A stretch of DNA of 64,000 bases from Proteobacteria bacterium ST_bin11 (GCA_002083615.1 MSXO01000008.1:157446-221445); one strand, 5' to 3'; shown: positions 8,598 to 18,475, counted from the first letter of the stretch. The notes: generated by a model not told the origin, from the letters alone. Numbers and translations are program-made.

Positions 8598-9953
8598 ATG
8601 AAACTCTTTCTGGATTGGTCCTCATATGAAAACGCCGGTATGGGCGATGCCTACGCCGACATTCCCAAACACGGTGCCGATTTCGCCAAGGCCGTGGCAG
8701 TGTGCATCGGCAGCAAACAATGCGAACGGGATGCCAAAGGGGTGATGTGCCCCAGTTTTAGGGTGACGCAAAATGCCGGCTTATCGCCGGGTGGGCGGGT
8801 GAGGGCGTTGAAGGCGGCTTTGAATGCCGATGATGATGCGGCTTTTTTCAATCCGGAACTGGCCGAAACCATGGCCTTGTGCATCAGTTGCAAAGGCTGC
8901 AAGCGCGAGTGCGAGAACGAAGTCGATATGGCCCTGATCAAGGCCGAATTTCTGGCGCAGCAAGTGCAACGCAATGGCTTGACGCTGAGGCGTCGGTTGT
9001 GGGCAGAATTGCCGAAAATACTGCGTTGGCGCGCGCTCAGACCCTTAATCCAGTGGCGCAATCGCCTGCCGCTACTGGCGCGTTTGGGTGAAGCTTGGCT
9101 GGGAATCAGTGCCAAAGTCCGCTTGCCCGAACCCGCCTCGCAACCGTTTCAGGTGCCGGCCCAATCCGAATCCAGTTTGAGCCCGGAATTGGCCGACAAA
9201 CAAGTCGTACTGCTGGTCGATACCTTCAATTATTACTTCAATCCCGCTGCCGCCGAAGCCGCTAAAAAGCTGCTGAATAGCGCCGGTTATCATGTGCATA
9301 TCGCTACGCCCTTGGCTGGTGATGAACCGGATCGGCCCTTGTGCTGTGGCCGCACCTATTTTTCCAACGGTCTGATCGATAAGGCCCGCATCGAAGCGCG
9401 ACGCATGGTGGCGGCGCTAGCCGAGCATGTTGCTGCTGGGCGCACGATTATTGGTTTGGAGCCGTCCTGCATCCTGAGTTTGCGCGACGAATATTTAAAG
9501 CTGGGCTTGGGCGAGCCTGCGCAAAAGCTGGCGGAAAAAGTTTTATTGTTGGAAGAGTTTATCGTCCGCGAGCAAGCCGGCAAGCGCTGGCCCATTTCCT
9601 TTCAAGCCATTCCCGGCGTCAGCAGTTTGCTGTTGCACGGCCACTGTCATCAAAAAGCGGTCGGGGCGATCAAGTCGGTGCGCAAGTTGCTGAAGCAATT
9701 GCCCAACCTTAAGTTTGAGCTGATCGAGTCGTCTTGCTGCGGCATGGCCGGCAATTTTGGCGTCGAAGCCGAACATTACGACCAAGCTCAAGCCGTGGCT
9801 GAGTTAGCTTTATTTCCAGCGCTGCGTGCCGAACCCGACGCACTGCTTGTCAGCAACGGTTTCTCTTGTCAGCAGCAGATCGGCAATGGCGGCTTCGCCA
9901 AGCCGCTGCATCTGGCCGAAGTACTTTGTTTAGCCTTACCTGCAGAGGATTGA
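8598..9953 (+). CDS. Fe-S protein of the GlpC / FAD-linked oxidase C-terminal type
   Basis: This is a protein of about 451 residues. The N-terminal third holds two ferredoxin-like cysteine clusters (CIGSKQCERDAKGVMC and CISCKGCKREC), so two 4Fe-4S centres are likely. The rest holds two CCG-type motifs (LCCGRTYF and SSCCGMAGNFG) characteristic of the heterodisulfide reductase/GlpC iron-sulfur domain. This matches the C-terminal half of large FAD-linked D-lactate or glycolate-type dehydrogenases, but the FAD-binding half is absent and no such gene adjoins. It may pair with a separate flavoprotein elsewhere. I use the ATG at 8598; GTG at 8592 is two codons earlier. It lies four bases before an AAA ATPase gene, implying an operon. 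Confidence 0.8.
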   Translation: MKLFLDWSSYENAGMGDAYADIPKHGADFAKAVAVCIGSKQCERDAKGVMCPSFRVTQNAGLSPGGRVRALKAALNADDDAAFFNPELAETMALCISCKGCKRECENEVDMALIKAEFLAQQVQRNGLTLRRRLWAELPKILRWRALRPLIQWRNRLPLLARLGEAWLGISAKVRLPEPASQPFQVPAQSESSLSPELADKQVVLLVDTFNYYFNPAAAEAAKKLLNSAGYHVHIATPLAGDEPDRPLCCGRTYFSNGLIDKARIEARRMVAALAEHVAAGRTIIGLEPSCILSLRDEYLKLGLGEPAQKLAEKVLLLEEFIVREQAGKRWPISFQAIPGVSSLLLHGHCHQKAVGAIKSVRKLLKQLPNLKFELIESSCCGMAGNFGVEAEHYDQAQAVAELALFPALRAEPDALLVSNGFSCQQQIGNGGFAKPLHLAEVLCLALPAED

Positions 9954-9957
9954 TGCG

Positions 9958-11664
9958 ATGAAATTAACTATAGATAAACGTTACCTCCAACAACTGCTTA
10001 CCGATCACCCGCGCTTGCAAAGCTTAAACGACCAATTGCGTTTCGGCACCAAGGCGCAAATCCCTTACGATTTACTCAGCGAGGCGGAATTAGCCAGTCT
10101 GGCCGGGATTTACTCGCAGCAAGGCGAAGCCCTGCAACAGCAAGCGGCCTTACTGATTGCCTTGCAAGCGGCTCTGGCCGACGACAGCCATCGCTACAAC
10201 GTCGATCAACTGGAAATACTGCTGCCGGCGATCGCCAACTATCTTTTGGATGGCGGCATACGCGGCTGGCTGTTTCACGTCGAGTCTTCCGGCAGAACCT
10301 TGGCCTATCTGGTCACCCGCCTGGATTACACCCCACCGGGCGAAGAAGAAGCAGGGCGGATCTTGATCGAATTGAAAGCCAACACCAAGGGCAAAATCGT
10401 CGTGGAAAGCTTGATTATCCGTAGTAAGGATTTGGCTGATAAAACCATCCCGGAAATCTTCGCCACCAAAGGCTATTTAAAAGAAACTCCGGAATTAATT
10501 GCCAGTTACGACGAGGCATCCGTACGCTATTTCGATTGGCGGGCGCGCTACGGCGAGCAGTTTTCCGGTTGGGGAACGGGCGAATACGCCGAGGACCCAA
10601 CCGCCAGCCATCGCAGCAGCGACTGGACGCGGAAGAACACAGTAGTCATGTCCTCCGGCGGCGGGATCTGCCGCTTGGTTAACGACGAGAATATCCTCAG
10701 CGAACGGGCTTTGAGCCTGGATGCCTCCGGCGACATTCTCGGCACTTATCTGCGGAAGGCCGGCAAAAGCATGCGCTACGACAGCAAAACCGAAAGCGCC
10801 ATGGAAGCCGCCAAAGCCGAAGTGCCCAAGGGCATGTTTACGGAAATGCCGGTGCATGGTTATATCTTGATGTTTCATCTGGAATTGCATCACCACGTCT
10901 GGGTGTATGTCGATGACACCCAGCCTTATGTTTATCAACCGGAATTGAAACAAAAGCTGATCCTGCCACCGGAACAAACCGATCTGATCGACATCCTGAC
11001 GGCGGAAATGGACATGTTGATGGACGATATCGTTGCCGGCAAATCCGGCGGTACCACGGTATTGTGCGCCGGTCCGGCGGGAGTGGGCAAAACGCTGACT
11101 GCCGAAGTGTACTCGGAAATCATCAAGCGGCCTTTGTATCGGGTGCATTCCGGGCAATTGGGATTAAACGTCGCCGAGATGGAAAAAACCTTGAAGGACA
11201 CTTTGATTCGCGCCCAGCGCTGGGGAGCGGTGATGCTGATCGACGAAGCCGACGTTTACATCAAAAGCCGCGCCGACAACCTGGCTTCCAACGCCGTGGT
11301 CGGCGTGTTTTTGCGGGTGCTGGAGTATTTCAATGGCCTGCTGTTTCTAACCACCAATCGGGTGGACGACATCGACGAAGCCATCATTTCCCGCTGTATC
11401 GCCATGCTGCGGTACCACGCCCCGGACCATGCGGATAGATGCAAAATTTGGCGGGTGATGACCGAGCAATTTAGTTTGCCGGTCAAGGAAGAATTGATTG
11501 ACGAACTGGCGGCTATTTTTCCTGGTGCTACCGGTCGCGACATCAAGGGCTTGACTAAACTAGTCGCCAAGTTCTGCCAGCAAAAACAACTGGCGCCGGA
11601 ACTGGATGTGTTCAAGCGCTGCTCGGTGTTTAGAGGCTTGGAGTTGTTGGATCAAGCCGCGTAA
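9958..11664 (+). CDS. AAA-family ATPase
   Basis: This is a 568-residue protein. The N-terminal 330 residues do not match a domain I know. The C-terminal part is an AAA module with Walker A GPAGVGKT at about 372-379, Walker B VMLIDEADVY at about 425-434, and sensor 1 LFLTTNR. It ends with a small helical lid. Such soluble single-ring ATPases remodel or unfold partner proteins. The tight coupling to the Fe-S protein (four-base gap, AGAGGATT in front of the ATG) suggests it acts on, or matures, that protein or its partner; this is inference. The 148 bases downstream are AT-rich and likely promoter for the next small gene. Confidence 0.8.
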   Translation: MKLTIDKRYLQQLLTDHPRLQSLNDQLRFGTKAQIPYDLLSEAELASLAGIYSQQGEALQQQAALLIALQAALADDSHRYNVDQLEILLPAIANYLLDGGIRGWLFHVESSGRTLAYLVTRLDYTPPGEEEAGRILIELKANTKGKIVVESLIIRSKDLADKTIPEIFATKGYLKETPELIASYDEASVRYFDWRARYGEQFSGWGTGEYAEDPTASHRSSDWTRKNTVVMSSGGGICRLVNDENILSERALSLDASGDILGTYLRKAGKSMRYDSKTESAMEAAKAEVPKGMFTEMPVHGYILMFHLELHHHVWVYVDDTQPYVYQPELKQKLILPPEQTDLIDILTAEMDMLMDDIVAGKSGGTTVLCAGPAGVGKTLTAEVYSEIIKRPLYRVHSGQLGLNVAEMEKTLKDTLIRAQRWGAVMLIDEADVYIKSRADNLASNAVVGVFLRVLEYFNGLLFLTTNRVDDIDEAIISRCIAMLRYHAPDHADRCKIWRVMTEQFSLPVKEELIDELAAIFPGATGRDIKGLTKLVAKFCQQKQLAPELDVFKRCSVFRGLELLDQAA

Positions 11665-11811
11665 TCAGTGGTCTGCAGAATACAATTAGCCAGCGTATTG
11701 TTTCTATATTAAAAACAATAAATTGCTATATTCATGTATTGTTGAATTTATATAAGCATATATAGTGAAAGCGAGTTTTCGTTTCGACCCATTGACGGTC
11801 CTGGAGGCCAA

Positions 11812-12003
11812 ATGAAGATCGCTAAGATAGGAAATGCCGGTATCGCGATACTGCTTCTAGTGATAGCTGGCTTGTTAGGGGTATTACCGCTGGGATTGGT
11901 GGTCTCCGTTTTAGTGTTTGCGGCATTGATGCGTGGCAGTATTCTGTTGATTGAAAAGGCTATCGACAACGCCGCGCATGCTAATGAGATCGATAGGCAT
12001 TGA
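11812..12003 (+). CDS. small two-helix membrane protein, unknown function
   Basis: This is a 63-residue protein with two adjoining hydrophobic stretches (about residues 9-27 and 29-48) and a charged C terminus. The Shine-Dalgarno CTGGAGG lies seven bases before the ATG, so it is probably translated. No family recognised. The upstream 100 bases are strongly AT-rich, as expected for a promoter. Confidence 0.6.
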   Translation: MKIAKIGNAGIAILLLVIAGLLGVLPLGLVVSVLVFAALMRGSILLIEKAIDNAAHANEIDRH

Positions 12004-12036
12004 TTGCCAAAATACACTCGCCGCCGAAATATCGTT

Positions 12037-12056
12037 GCTCCCGCATCAGCGGGAGC
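12037..12056. terminator. perfect hairpin downstream of the small membrane protein
   Basis: GCTCCCGC-ATCA-GCGGGAGC is a perfect 8-bp stem with a 4-base loop, 33 bases past the stop at 12003. No T run follows, so intrinsic termination would be weak. Confidence 0.35.
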
Positions 12057-12231
12057 CAAGTTACAGCGATCTCCGGCTTTCGCGACTCTTGTTGCTCACA
12101 TTCAAAGCGGATGTATTTGACATAGTCTCCGCCATTGGATTGAATGAGGCCTAATGGTGTCCACATTATTGCTGGCGGCTGCAAGTATCGCTCTGCGGCT
12201 TCAGCCAAGTAATGGTCAAAAATAACGGCGC

Positions 12232-14400
12232 TTATTTGCTGTCGAGGACAACGATCCCATCCCATTCTCGCGGCGGTATTTCATGATATTCCAAAGCTTT
12301 TTGAAGATAAAAACGGCTGGGGCCGTCGTTGGCGTCCAGAGCCAATGCTGCTTGAAATAGGCGGCTGGCTTTCGGCCACTGGCCTTGTTGGAACGCTTCT
12401 AGACCATCGGCAAATAGGCCGTTGACTTCGTTCAACTCCGGATGGCTACCGTGTCCAACGATTTCCACTAGCGTCACCGGTTCCAAACGGCCCACCACCC
12501 GGAACGTGCCCATCGGTCGAGTAACAATGTCATTCAAATCGGTGACTATGCTATGCGATGCCAAAATGCGTGTGCCCAGATACTTGTTTACGCCCTGAAT
12601 CCGCGAGGCGATGTTGACTGTATCGCCGATGGCCCGGTAGTGGCTCGAGCTGCCGGCGTCCAAACTGCCCAGCGTTAGTTCGCCTTCATGCAAGCCTATC
12701 CGGGTGGCGAGCGGTGTATGACTTGAGGGTAGATTGAATGACGCTACCGCTGCGGCCATTTCCAGTGCGGCTAAGCAGGCGGCGCGGCGCTGGTCGCTTG
12801 CTGGTAAATCGAACCAGACCGCCATCATCGCGTCGCCAGTGACATCGGCGATCACGCCGTCGTGCGATACCACAGGATGTCCCAAAACCTGGTAATAAGT
12901 ATTCAAAAGCGCCCACATTTCACGCGGTGAATATTGGGCAGCGATGGTGGTATAGCCTTCGATGTCTGTGGCCAGACACAGACCGGAAACATCTTTTTCG
13001 CTTCTTGCGATGCCGGCGTTGGCCGTTTCGGTCCATTGTCCTGGCGCTGCAGGCAACATGCCGACCCATTGCGGGAACACTCGACTGACGAATTCAAGTA
13101 TCCGCCCGCGTTCGCGCATTAAATCGTAGCGCGACCAGGCCAGACTGAGCAGCCAGGACAGTGGCAACTGAATGAATACTGGCCCGGCGACTGGCAACCA
13201 CCAATTGTGCTGGGCGAACAACCAGATAGCCGAGCCGACGTAAGCTAAAGTGAAGGTCAAGCTGAGGACGATGCCGGGCCAACCGGCAAAACCGAAAAGC
13301 AACAGGGCGACAAGCAAACCAAATAGGCTGGAAAATATCCAGCCCGGCGCGGGAGTCTCGATGAAGCGGTCTTGCAACAAGTTGGCGAATTGCGTGGCCA
13401 GGATTTCTACGCCGGCCATTTTGCCGGTACGCGAATCGGAATAAGGGGTTGGGAAAAAGTCCGATTTGCCCGGCGAAAACTGGCGATTGGCCCGCCCAAC
13501 AAACACGACTTTGCCTTGCAAATTATCGACTTTGCCTTCGTAAACATCAGCGTAGGATTCCATGCGCAGGGTGCGCGGTGGGCCGTAGTAATTGAGGTAG
13601 CGGCTGTCGCCATCGCAGATCAATTGCTTGCTTGTGCTATCCGGTTTGGCCGACTCTAGAGTTGGGCTTGCGCACGCTCGGCGCTGCTCAGTCAACCAAG
13701 CCGACAATGGCTGCTCAACCCGATTATCGCTAAGTGTTTGTTGGTAATAAAACCAGGCTAGGACCGGTAGGCTGGGTGCCTCGGCCAACGCATCATAAAA
13801 GGTCCAGGACTCGCGGATAGTGGCGTTTTCCGAGTCATTAATCAGATAAAACGGCGCGCTATCTAACGCCGCCTGAGCAATCGTCGGGGTTGGCGATAGT
13901 TTGCGCATGACTACCATCTGCTCGGATAAGACTGTCTCTGGCTCGCCTTCGCGGGCAATGGCGGGTATTTTATTACCATCCGAACATTCTTCCCGCCCGT
14001 AAAAATCCTCGACACCTCGGCGAAATTTTTGCACACATTCATTGATCAAGACCTTGCCGGCGGAGCGCATTGCACTAGCTAGCATAGGATCTACGCTCGG
14101 ATTCGAGGCGATAAACTGTAAATCGAACACGATCAAACTCGCGCCTCGGCGGTTCAATTGGTCCAGTAGTTTTGAGTGAAACTCTCGCCAGCGAGTCAAG
14201 TCTTGGCCCACGCTTAAGCGCGTTTCGGAGATTTCGTCCATCGCAACAATCACAATTTCATCGGGCGGTAATTGAGTACCTCGAATTTTGAACAAGGCGT
14301 CTAGGCCCAATTTGCTTTCTATATTGAAAGCGATATTTACGAGTGTGCTTAACAAAAACCCGAATAGGGTAATAACAACGATGCGTGACGAACGGGCCAT
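12232..14400 (-). CDS. CHASE2-domain adenylate/guanylate cyclase
   Basis: This is a protein of about 722 residues. A first membrane helix (VVITLFGFLLSTLVNIAF) leads into a periplasmic CHASE2 sensor (hallmarks IVIVAMDEIS, LIVFDLQF, VVFVGRANRQFSPGKSDFFPTPYS). A set of membrane helices follows at about residues 325-420, then a class III cyclase catalytic domain with LCLATDIEGYT, GDAMMAVWFD and GDTVNIASRI, and a short TPR-like tail. It should make cAMP or cGMP in response to an envelope signal. CHASE2 cyclases are known to neighbour FecR proteins, as here. I chose ATG at 14400; ATG at 14460 would put the start inside an 11-bp hairpin and add 20 residues. Neither start has a clear Shine-Dalgarno. 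Confidence 0.85.
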   Translation of the reverse strand: MARSSRIVVITLFGFLLSTLVNIAFNIESKLGLDALFKIRGTQLPPDEIVIVAMDEISETRLSVGQDLTRWREFHSKLLDQLNRRGASLIVFDLQFIASNPSVDPMLASAMRSAGKVLINECVQKFRRGVEDFYGREECSDGNKIPAIAREGEPETVLSEQMVVMRKLSPTPTIAQAALDSAPFYLINDSENATIRESWTFYDALAEAPSLPVLAWFYYQQTLSDNRVEQPLSAWLTEQRRACASPTLESAKPDSTSKQLICDGDSRYLNYYGPPRTLRMESYADVYEGKVDNLQGKVVFVGRANRQFSPGKSDFFPTPYSDSRTGKMAGVEILATQFANLLQDRFIETPAPGWIFSSLFGLLVALLLFGFAGWPGIVLSLTFTLAYVGSAIWLFAQHNWWLPVAGPVFIQLPLSWLLSLAWSRYDLMRERGRILEFVSRVFPQWVGMLPAAPGQWTETANAGIARSEKDVSGLCLATDIEGYTTIAAQYSPREMWALLNTYYQVLGHPVVSHDGVIADVTGDAMMAVWFDLPASDQRRAACLAALEMAAAVASFNLPSSHTPLATRIGLHEGELTLGSLDAGSSSHYRAIGDTVNIASRIQGVNKYLGTRILASHSIVTDLNDIVTRPMGTFRVVGRLEPVTLVEIVGHGSHPELNEVNGLFADGLEAFQQGQWPKASRLFQAALALDANDGPSRFYLQKALEYHEIPPREWDGIVVLDSK

Positions 14401-14426
14401 AAGTTGTGCCAGTCTCGACAATTGAT

Positions 14427-14460
14427 ATGACGGCGGACTGCACGTGCGATCCGCCGTCAT
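14427..14460. terminator. strong hairpin between lipoprotein gene and cyclase gene
   Basis: ATGACGGCGGA and TCCGCCGTCAT form a perfect 11-bp stem around a 12-base loop, 26 bases after the stop of the minus-strand lipoprotein gene. A T-rich tail (TTATTTA) is on the plus-strand side only, so as a minus-strand terminator it is imperfect. It could instead modulate read-through into the cyclase gene. Confidence 0.5.
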
Positions 14461-14485
14461 TTATTTAGAGGTTTATATAGAGGAA

Positions 14486-15010
14486 TTAATTGAATGCGGC
14501 ATCGATTTCTGCTTGTGTATAGCAGACTTCATATTGATACCCGCTCAAGTAGAAGGTGTTGCAGTAAGAACCTTCAAACACGGCTTTTACTGAAACAAAA
14601 AACTTCGCTTTAACTTCTTTATTATTTTTTAAAATCACACCGTCGACAGGGCCGGTAATTTCCATCGCGTTCATTACGGCTTCGTCTACGCTAAGAATTT
14701 GGGTTTCGCAGTCTCCGTTATTTGCCCCCGTTGCTTGATTGCCTTGTCGAGCATCTTTACTCGTAGCGCCATCTTTGCCTGGCGTAGGCGATTTAGTGCA
14801 CGGCTTGACTTCTTTTCCGGTCAGGGAATCAATTACGACCGATTGATTCGTTTTAAAATTAATACCTTCCGCCAATATTGCTGTTTGTTTAACTAGAACA
14901 GGTACTGACGAGCTTTGTTTTACTGGAGTGGTGGGTTCACATTCTTTTTTATCGCACGCAATAATTAAGGTACTCATCAATAGAATGGTCGCCGCTTGCA
15001 TTTTTCTCAT
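14486..15010 (-). CDS. small lipoprotein, unknown function
   Basis: This is a 174-residue protein with signal peptide and lipobox LIIAC at about residue 19. The middle is low complexity (glycine, asparagine, lysine, about residues 75-105) and the C terminus has a cysteine pair (YCNTFY and EVCYTQ). The start at 15010 is well supported by AGGAGA nine bases upstream. It sits 48 bases after the FecR-type fusion gene and 85 bases before the cyclase start chosen here, so it probably belongs to the same transcription unit. No family recognised. It may be a partner or sensor component for the neighbouring signalling proteins. Confidence 0.7.
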   Translation of the reverse strand: MRKMQAATILLMSTLIIACDKKECEPTTPVKQSSSVPVLVKQTAILAEGINFKTNQSVVIDSLTGKEVKPCTKSPTPGKDGATSKDARQGNQATGANNGDCETQILSVDEAVMNAMEITGPVDGVILKNNKEVKAKFFVSVKAVFEGSYCNTFYLSGYQYEVCYTQAEIDAAFN

Positions 15011-15058
15011 TATAGTTCTCCTGTTTTTAAAAAAGCCTGGTTGAAATTAGCCGGCAAA

Positions 15059-18000
15059 TTAATAAAACAAACTCAATTTGACGAATAATTGCCGCTCAGG
15101 GATAAAAGGGCTAAGTTGGGGGCCACTGGCATCGAATACGCTTTGATAAACAAAGTTATTATCGAATAAATTACGGCCTTCCAACGCTAGCGTGCCCAAC
15201 CTATTGGGAAGACGATAGCCCAACATGGCATCGAAAACCCAGAAGCTCGCGCTGTCGCCTGTAAATCTGGGCGCATTGGCCGGAAGGCCCGTTAGCAGGC
15301 GACTCGATGTCGCGTGCTGATCGACAAAAGTGCCGGAAAACTTGCCAAATAGCCCGGAAGTATGAAACAGGTTAATGGACAAAGGCACTTGATGTGAGGC
15401 GACACTGCGCGGGTTCGACGGGTCTAGGCTATTCGTAAATTCGCGTTTGAATTTCTCGAAGCGATATTCGCTTTTTAAGGTTAGCCAGTCACTGGGTGAC
15501 CAGTAAAGGTAAGCCATGTGTGTTGCTTCATTCCGGCTAAATTGCGTGGAAAGATTGCTAATCGACTGCTGACTGTCACGCCAGATAATTTCACCGCCCA
15601 TAAAGAGATTTTTTGTTGGCTTGTAATCTAAACCCGCTGCATATTGCCATGCGGTAGCGCCATTGTTTTCGTCGTAAAATTGGTTAAAACCGGCTATCTG
15701 TGTGGGCTCTATGGTTTGATTGTTAGTGAGTGGTCTTTTGATGGTCCTGAATACTGCGCTACGTAATGTCAGGTTCTCCATGGGATTCCAAATAAGGCCA
15801 AATTTAGGATTTAACTGATACTTTTTAAATGTGGCGTCTTCGTAAGAGTCGTAACTCAAACCCAGAGTAGTATTAAAGTTAGATGACAGTTTGTATTTTA
15901 AATAACTGTATATATTGAAATACTCTGTTTGCCATTGGCTAAGTCGAGAAAATGTAAATAGTGGGCTTGTTGTCACTGCAAAAGGCGGTGTGCTTCTTCT
16001 TCCCAAACTTCTCGATAAGATGTCATTCTCAGAATTGATATAACCGGCCCCACTGGTAATGTCAAAGTCTTGCTTGTTAAATATGTACTGCAGCTCGGTT
16101 TGGTAGCTTTTAATGTCCAATATATCGTCAGTAAACCGGTTGAAGCTAATTGGACCAGCGACGGTTAATATACGGTCATTAATTTCGTTCTCGCGGGTCG
16201 TGTAGAAAGACGAAAATAATATATCCTGATGGTTATCGATCCGGTAATGTGCGCCTACTCTAACAGTATCTTGCTTTATATTTTGTCTTTGGTTCCTCGC
16301 GTTGAACCCATTCAACCGAAAAGCAGTATCCCCGCTACGAACGTCCTCCGTCTTTAATTCCACCTGCACATTCATATCTTGAGTGATGGCGTACTGGGCA
16401 AACGCATTGTAAATATCTTGTTTATAGTCGTCGTTTTGCCGAAAGCCATCGGTTTGATAATGAAATTGCCCAAAACTCATTGAGAGCTTGTCGTATACGC
16501 CGGAGACAATGGCATTATTGGTCAGCGTGTTGCGACTGCCGTAAGCGCCATTCAAGACCATGTGCGCACCGTTTGCAGTGTAAAGGGAGTCGTATTCGTT
16601 AACTGACAAACTTCCCGGCCCGGTACTGTTAAGAATCCCAATATTTTCACCGGTCAATTGTGGCTGCACAGGCGTGATATTAATCGGTTGCAGCAACTGC
16701 GCCTGTAACAGTTCGCTAGCGCGGGCGACGCGGTAACGCGGTTGACCGACGTAAGCATCCGATAGAAAACGGTGTGCGGACGGTTCGGTGGTGTCATGGC
16801 CTAAGGACTTCCAGGCTTCCTGCAACGCCACCCGACCAAAGCCCAGATCGTTATAAATACGTGCCAGATTGGCGGTGCGGGCCGCAGCGTCTTCGTCCAG
16901 CAGCAGTTTCGAACGGTACACACCACGGTTTTCGTTCAGTTCTATCGACTGTTGCATATCCCGCAAGGCTTCGACCGGACGGTTCAATGACTGTTTGCGC
17001 AGTGCATCGTAAAAATAAGGCGTGGGGTCGTTCGGATCGCGCTGCTTTGCTATGTCGAATTGATCGCCGGCTAAGTTTGGGCGTTTTTCTTCGTAATATG
17101 CTTTACCTAAGTAGCTGCGTAACAAGGAATTGTTTGGGTCCAGAATCGCGGCGATTTCCAGATCTCGACGACCCGCTTCCAGATCGCCGCTGCGGATTTT
17201 CGCTAGACCCAAGCCCAGCCGAGGCAATGGCGCGGTAGAGTCAAGTTGTACTGCAGATTCGAAATGTTGTAACGCTTTAGAGGTATCCACTCTGAATAGT
17301 TGCGAAAAGCCCTGCACGGTTTGAGTTCTTTCCAAATTGGGGTCCAATGCAAAGGCTTTGGCGGCCGATTCTGCGCTTTCGTGGCGCAAGCCCAGTGCCA
17401 GTTGCAACTCGGACAGCCGCGCCCAGGTCATGGCGTCCCTAGGCGCGAGCTGACTGGCGCGCTGCGCCGTTGCCAAGGCTTTTTCCAGTTCGAATCCGGC
17501 TTGTTGGCTATAGGATAGTGCTGAATAGGCAATCGCCGATTCCGAGTTAGCCGCGACTGCGCGCTCCGCTAGATTCAGCGCCTCGGCTTTACGATTTTGA
17601 GTTAGCGCCAGAATACTTTCCAGTGCCATCGCATCGGCGTCATTCGCATTACTGGATCGCAAGACCTGTAAATCTTGCATCGCCAACTGGCTTTGCCCGG
17701 CGGTTAGTCTGATCGCGGCCCGTGTTTTCAAAAATATTGCAGACTGTTCTGCCTGCGGCGTCTGCTCCAAAGTTGTAAGCGCTAAATCGACCCGACCTTG
17801 CCGATAATTCTGAATCGTGGCCTGTATGGCAGGGGATAAGGGCGCGTCGGGCTGGGAATGGGGTAACAGCGCTGGGTAATACAATGCCCAGTTCACCGCA
17901 TCGGCGGGCTTAAGGTCGATTTGCGCGCGCGGGGCCTGTCCTAACAAGGTTTGCCCCGCCTCTCCGGCTTTTAAATAAATGTCGCCATAGCTATTGAAAA

Positions 18001-18475
18001 ATCGCACAGCGCCTTCGTAAACCCATAACTCGGCGCTGGCATCGTCGGCGCGTAGCGCAAACTCCGTGCCTTCCGGTCCGGCGTTGGCGATAGGTGTAGT
18101 GATTTGTAGCTGCTTGGGCGTGCGGCTGATGAAATGCACAAAGCCTTTTAGCAAATCCAGCCAGGTTGCTTTGCTGGGGTCGATACCGTTGAGTGTAAGT
18201 ACGGTGCCTTCGGCAAGGCGGAGGGTGATACCGTTGGGTAGTAACAAGGATGCGCGGCTATTGGCTTCGACTCTGATTCGACTGCCTTCGCAAAGCGATT
18301 GCTCTAACTTCGCATCTTGCCATTGGCCTTTGGCAGTAGCATCGTAAAACAAGGCGCCTTGCAGCGAAACCAGTTTGGCAGCCTTTTCAAAGTCGCAGCC
18401 CGTTTCAGTTGCATTGGTTTCTGCCAAGCATATTGGCGTGAATAAAACCATGAAGCAAATCACAAGGCGGCGCAT
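15059..18475 (-). CDS. FecR-TPR-outer-membrane beta-barrel fusion protein
   Basis: This is a 1138-residue protein. It has a signal peptide (residues 1-18); a FecR-type domain at about 30-180 (VSLQGALFYDA, RASLLLPNGITLRLAEGT, GPEGTEFALRADD, VYEGAVRFF); many TPR-like helical repeats at about 200-590; and a C-terminal region of alternating strands, about 600-1138, that resembles a TonB-dependent receptor barrel (LALEGRNLFDNNFVYQ). It ends in the aromatic residue expected for barrel assembly. I see no plug domain or TonB box. FecR normally relays a signal to an anti-sigma system; here the sensor is fused to an outer-membrane barrel. With the downstream cyclase and upstream Crp-type gene it may form an envelope-to-cAMP pathway. 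Confidence 0.8.
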   Translation of the reverse strand: MRRLVICFMVLFTPICLAETNATETGCDFEKAAKLVSLQGALFYDATAKGQWQDAKLEQSLCEGSRIRVEANSRASLLLPNGITLRLAEGTVLTLNGIDPSKATWLDLLKGFVHFISRTPKQLQITTPIANAGPEGTEFALRADDASAELWVYEGAVRFFNSYGDIYLKAGEAGQTLLGQAPRAQIDLKPADAVNWALYYPALLPHSQPDAPLSPAIQATIQNYRQGRVDLALTTLEQTPQAEQSAIFLKTRAAIRLTAGQSQLAMQDLQVLRSSNANDADAMALESILALTQNRKAEALNLAERAVAANSESAIAYSALSYSQQAGFELEKALATAQRASQLAPRDAMTWARLSELQLALGLRHESAESAAKAFALDPNLERTQTVQGFSQLFRVDTSKALQHFESAVQLDSTAPLPRLGLGLAKIRSGDLEAGRRDLEIAAILDPNNSLLRSYLGKAYYEEKRPNLAGDQFDIAKQRDPNDPTPYFYDALRKQSLNRPVEALRDMQQSIELNENRGVYRSKLLLDEDAAARTANLARIYNDLGFGRVALQEAWKSLGHDTTEPSAHRFLSDAYVGQPRYRVARASELLQAQLLQPINITPVQPQLTGENIGILNSTGPGSLSVNEYDSLYTANGAHMVLNGAYGSRNTLTNNAIVSGVYDKLSMSFGQFHYQTDGFRQNDDYKQDIYNAFAQYAITQDMNVQVELKTEDVRSGDTAFRLNGFNARNQRQNIKQDTVRVGAHYRIDNHQDILFSSFYTTRENEINDRILTVAGPISFNRFTDDILDIKSYQTELQYIFNKQDFDITSGAGYINSENDILSRSLGRRSTPPFAVTTSPLFTFSRLSQWQTEYFNIYSYLKYKLSSNFNTTLGLSYDSYEDATFKKYQLNPKFGLIWNPMENLTLRSAVFRTIKRPLTNNQTIEPTQIAGFNQFYDENNGATAWQYAAGLDYKPTKNLFMGGEIIWRDSQQSISNLSTQFSRNEATHMAYLYWSPSDWLTLKSEYRFEKFKREFTNSLDPSNPRSVASHQVPLSINLFHTSGLFGKFSGTFVDQHATSSRLLTGLPANAPRFTGDSASFWVFDAMLGYRLPNRLGTLALEGRNLFDNNFVYQSVFDASGPQLSPFIPERQLFVKLSLFY

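Noticed and set aside
11981..12265. Minus-strand frame of 94 codons overlapping neighbours
   Set aside because: It contains a perfect hairpin, overlaps two better-supported genes, and has no recognised domain.
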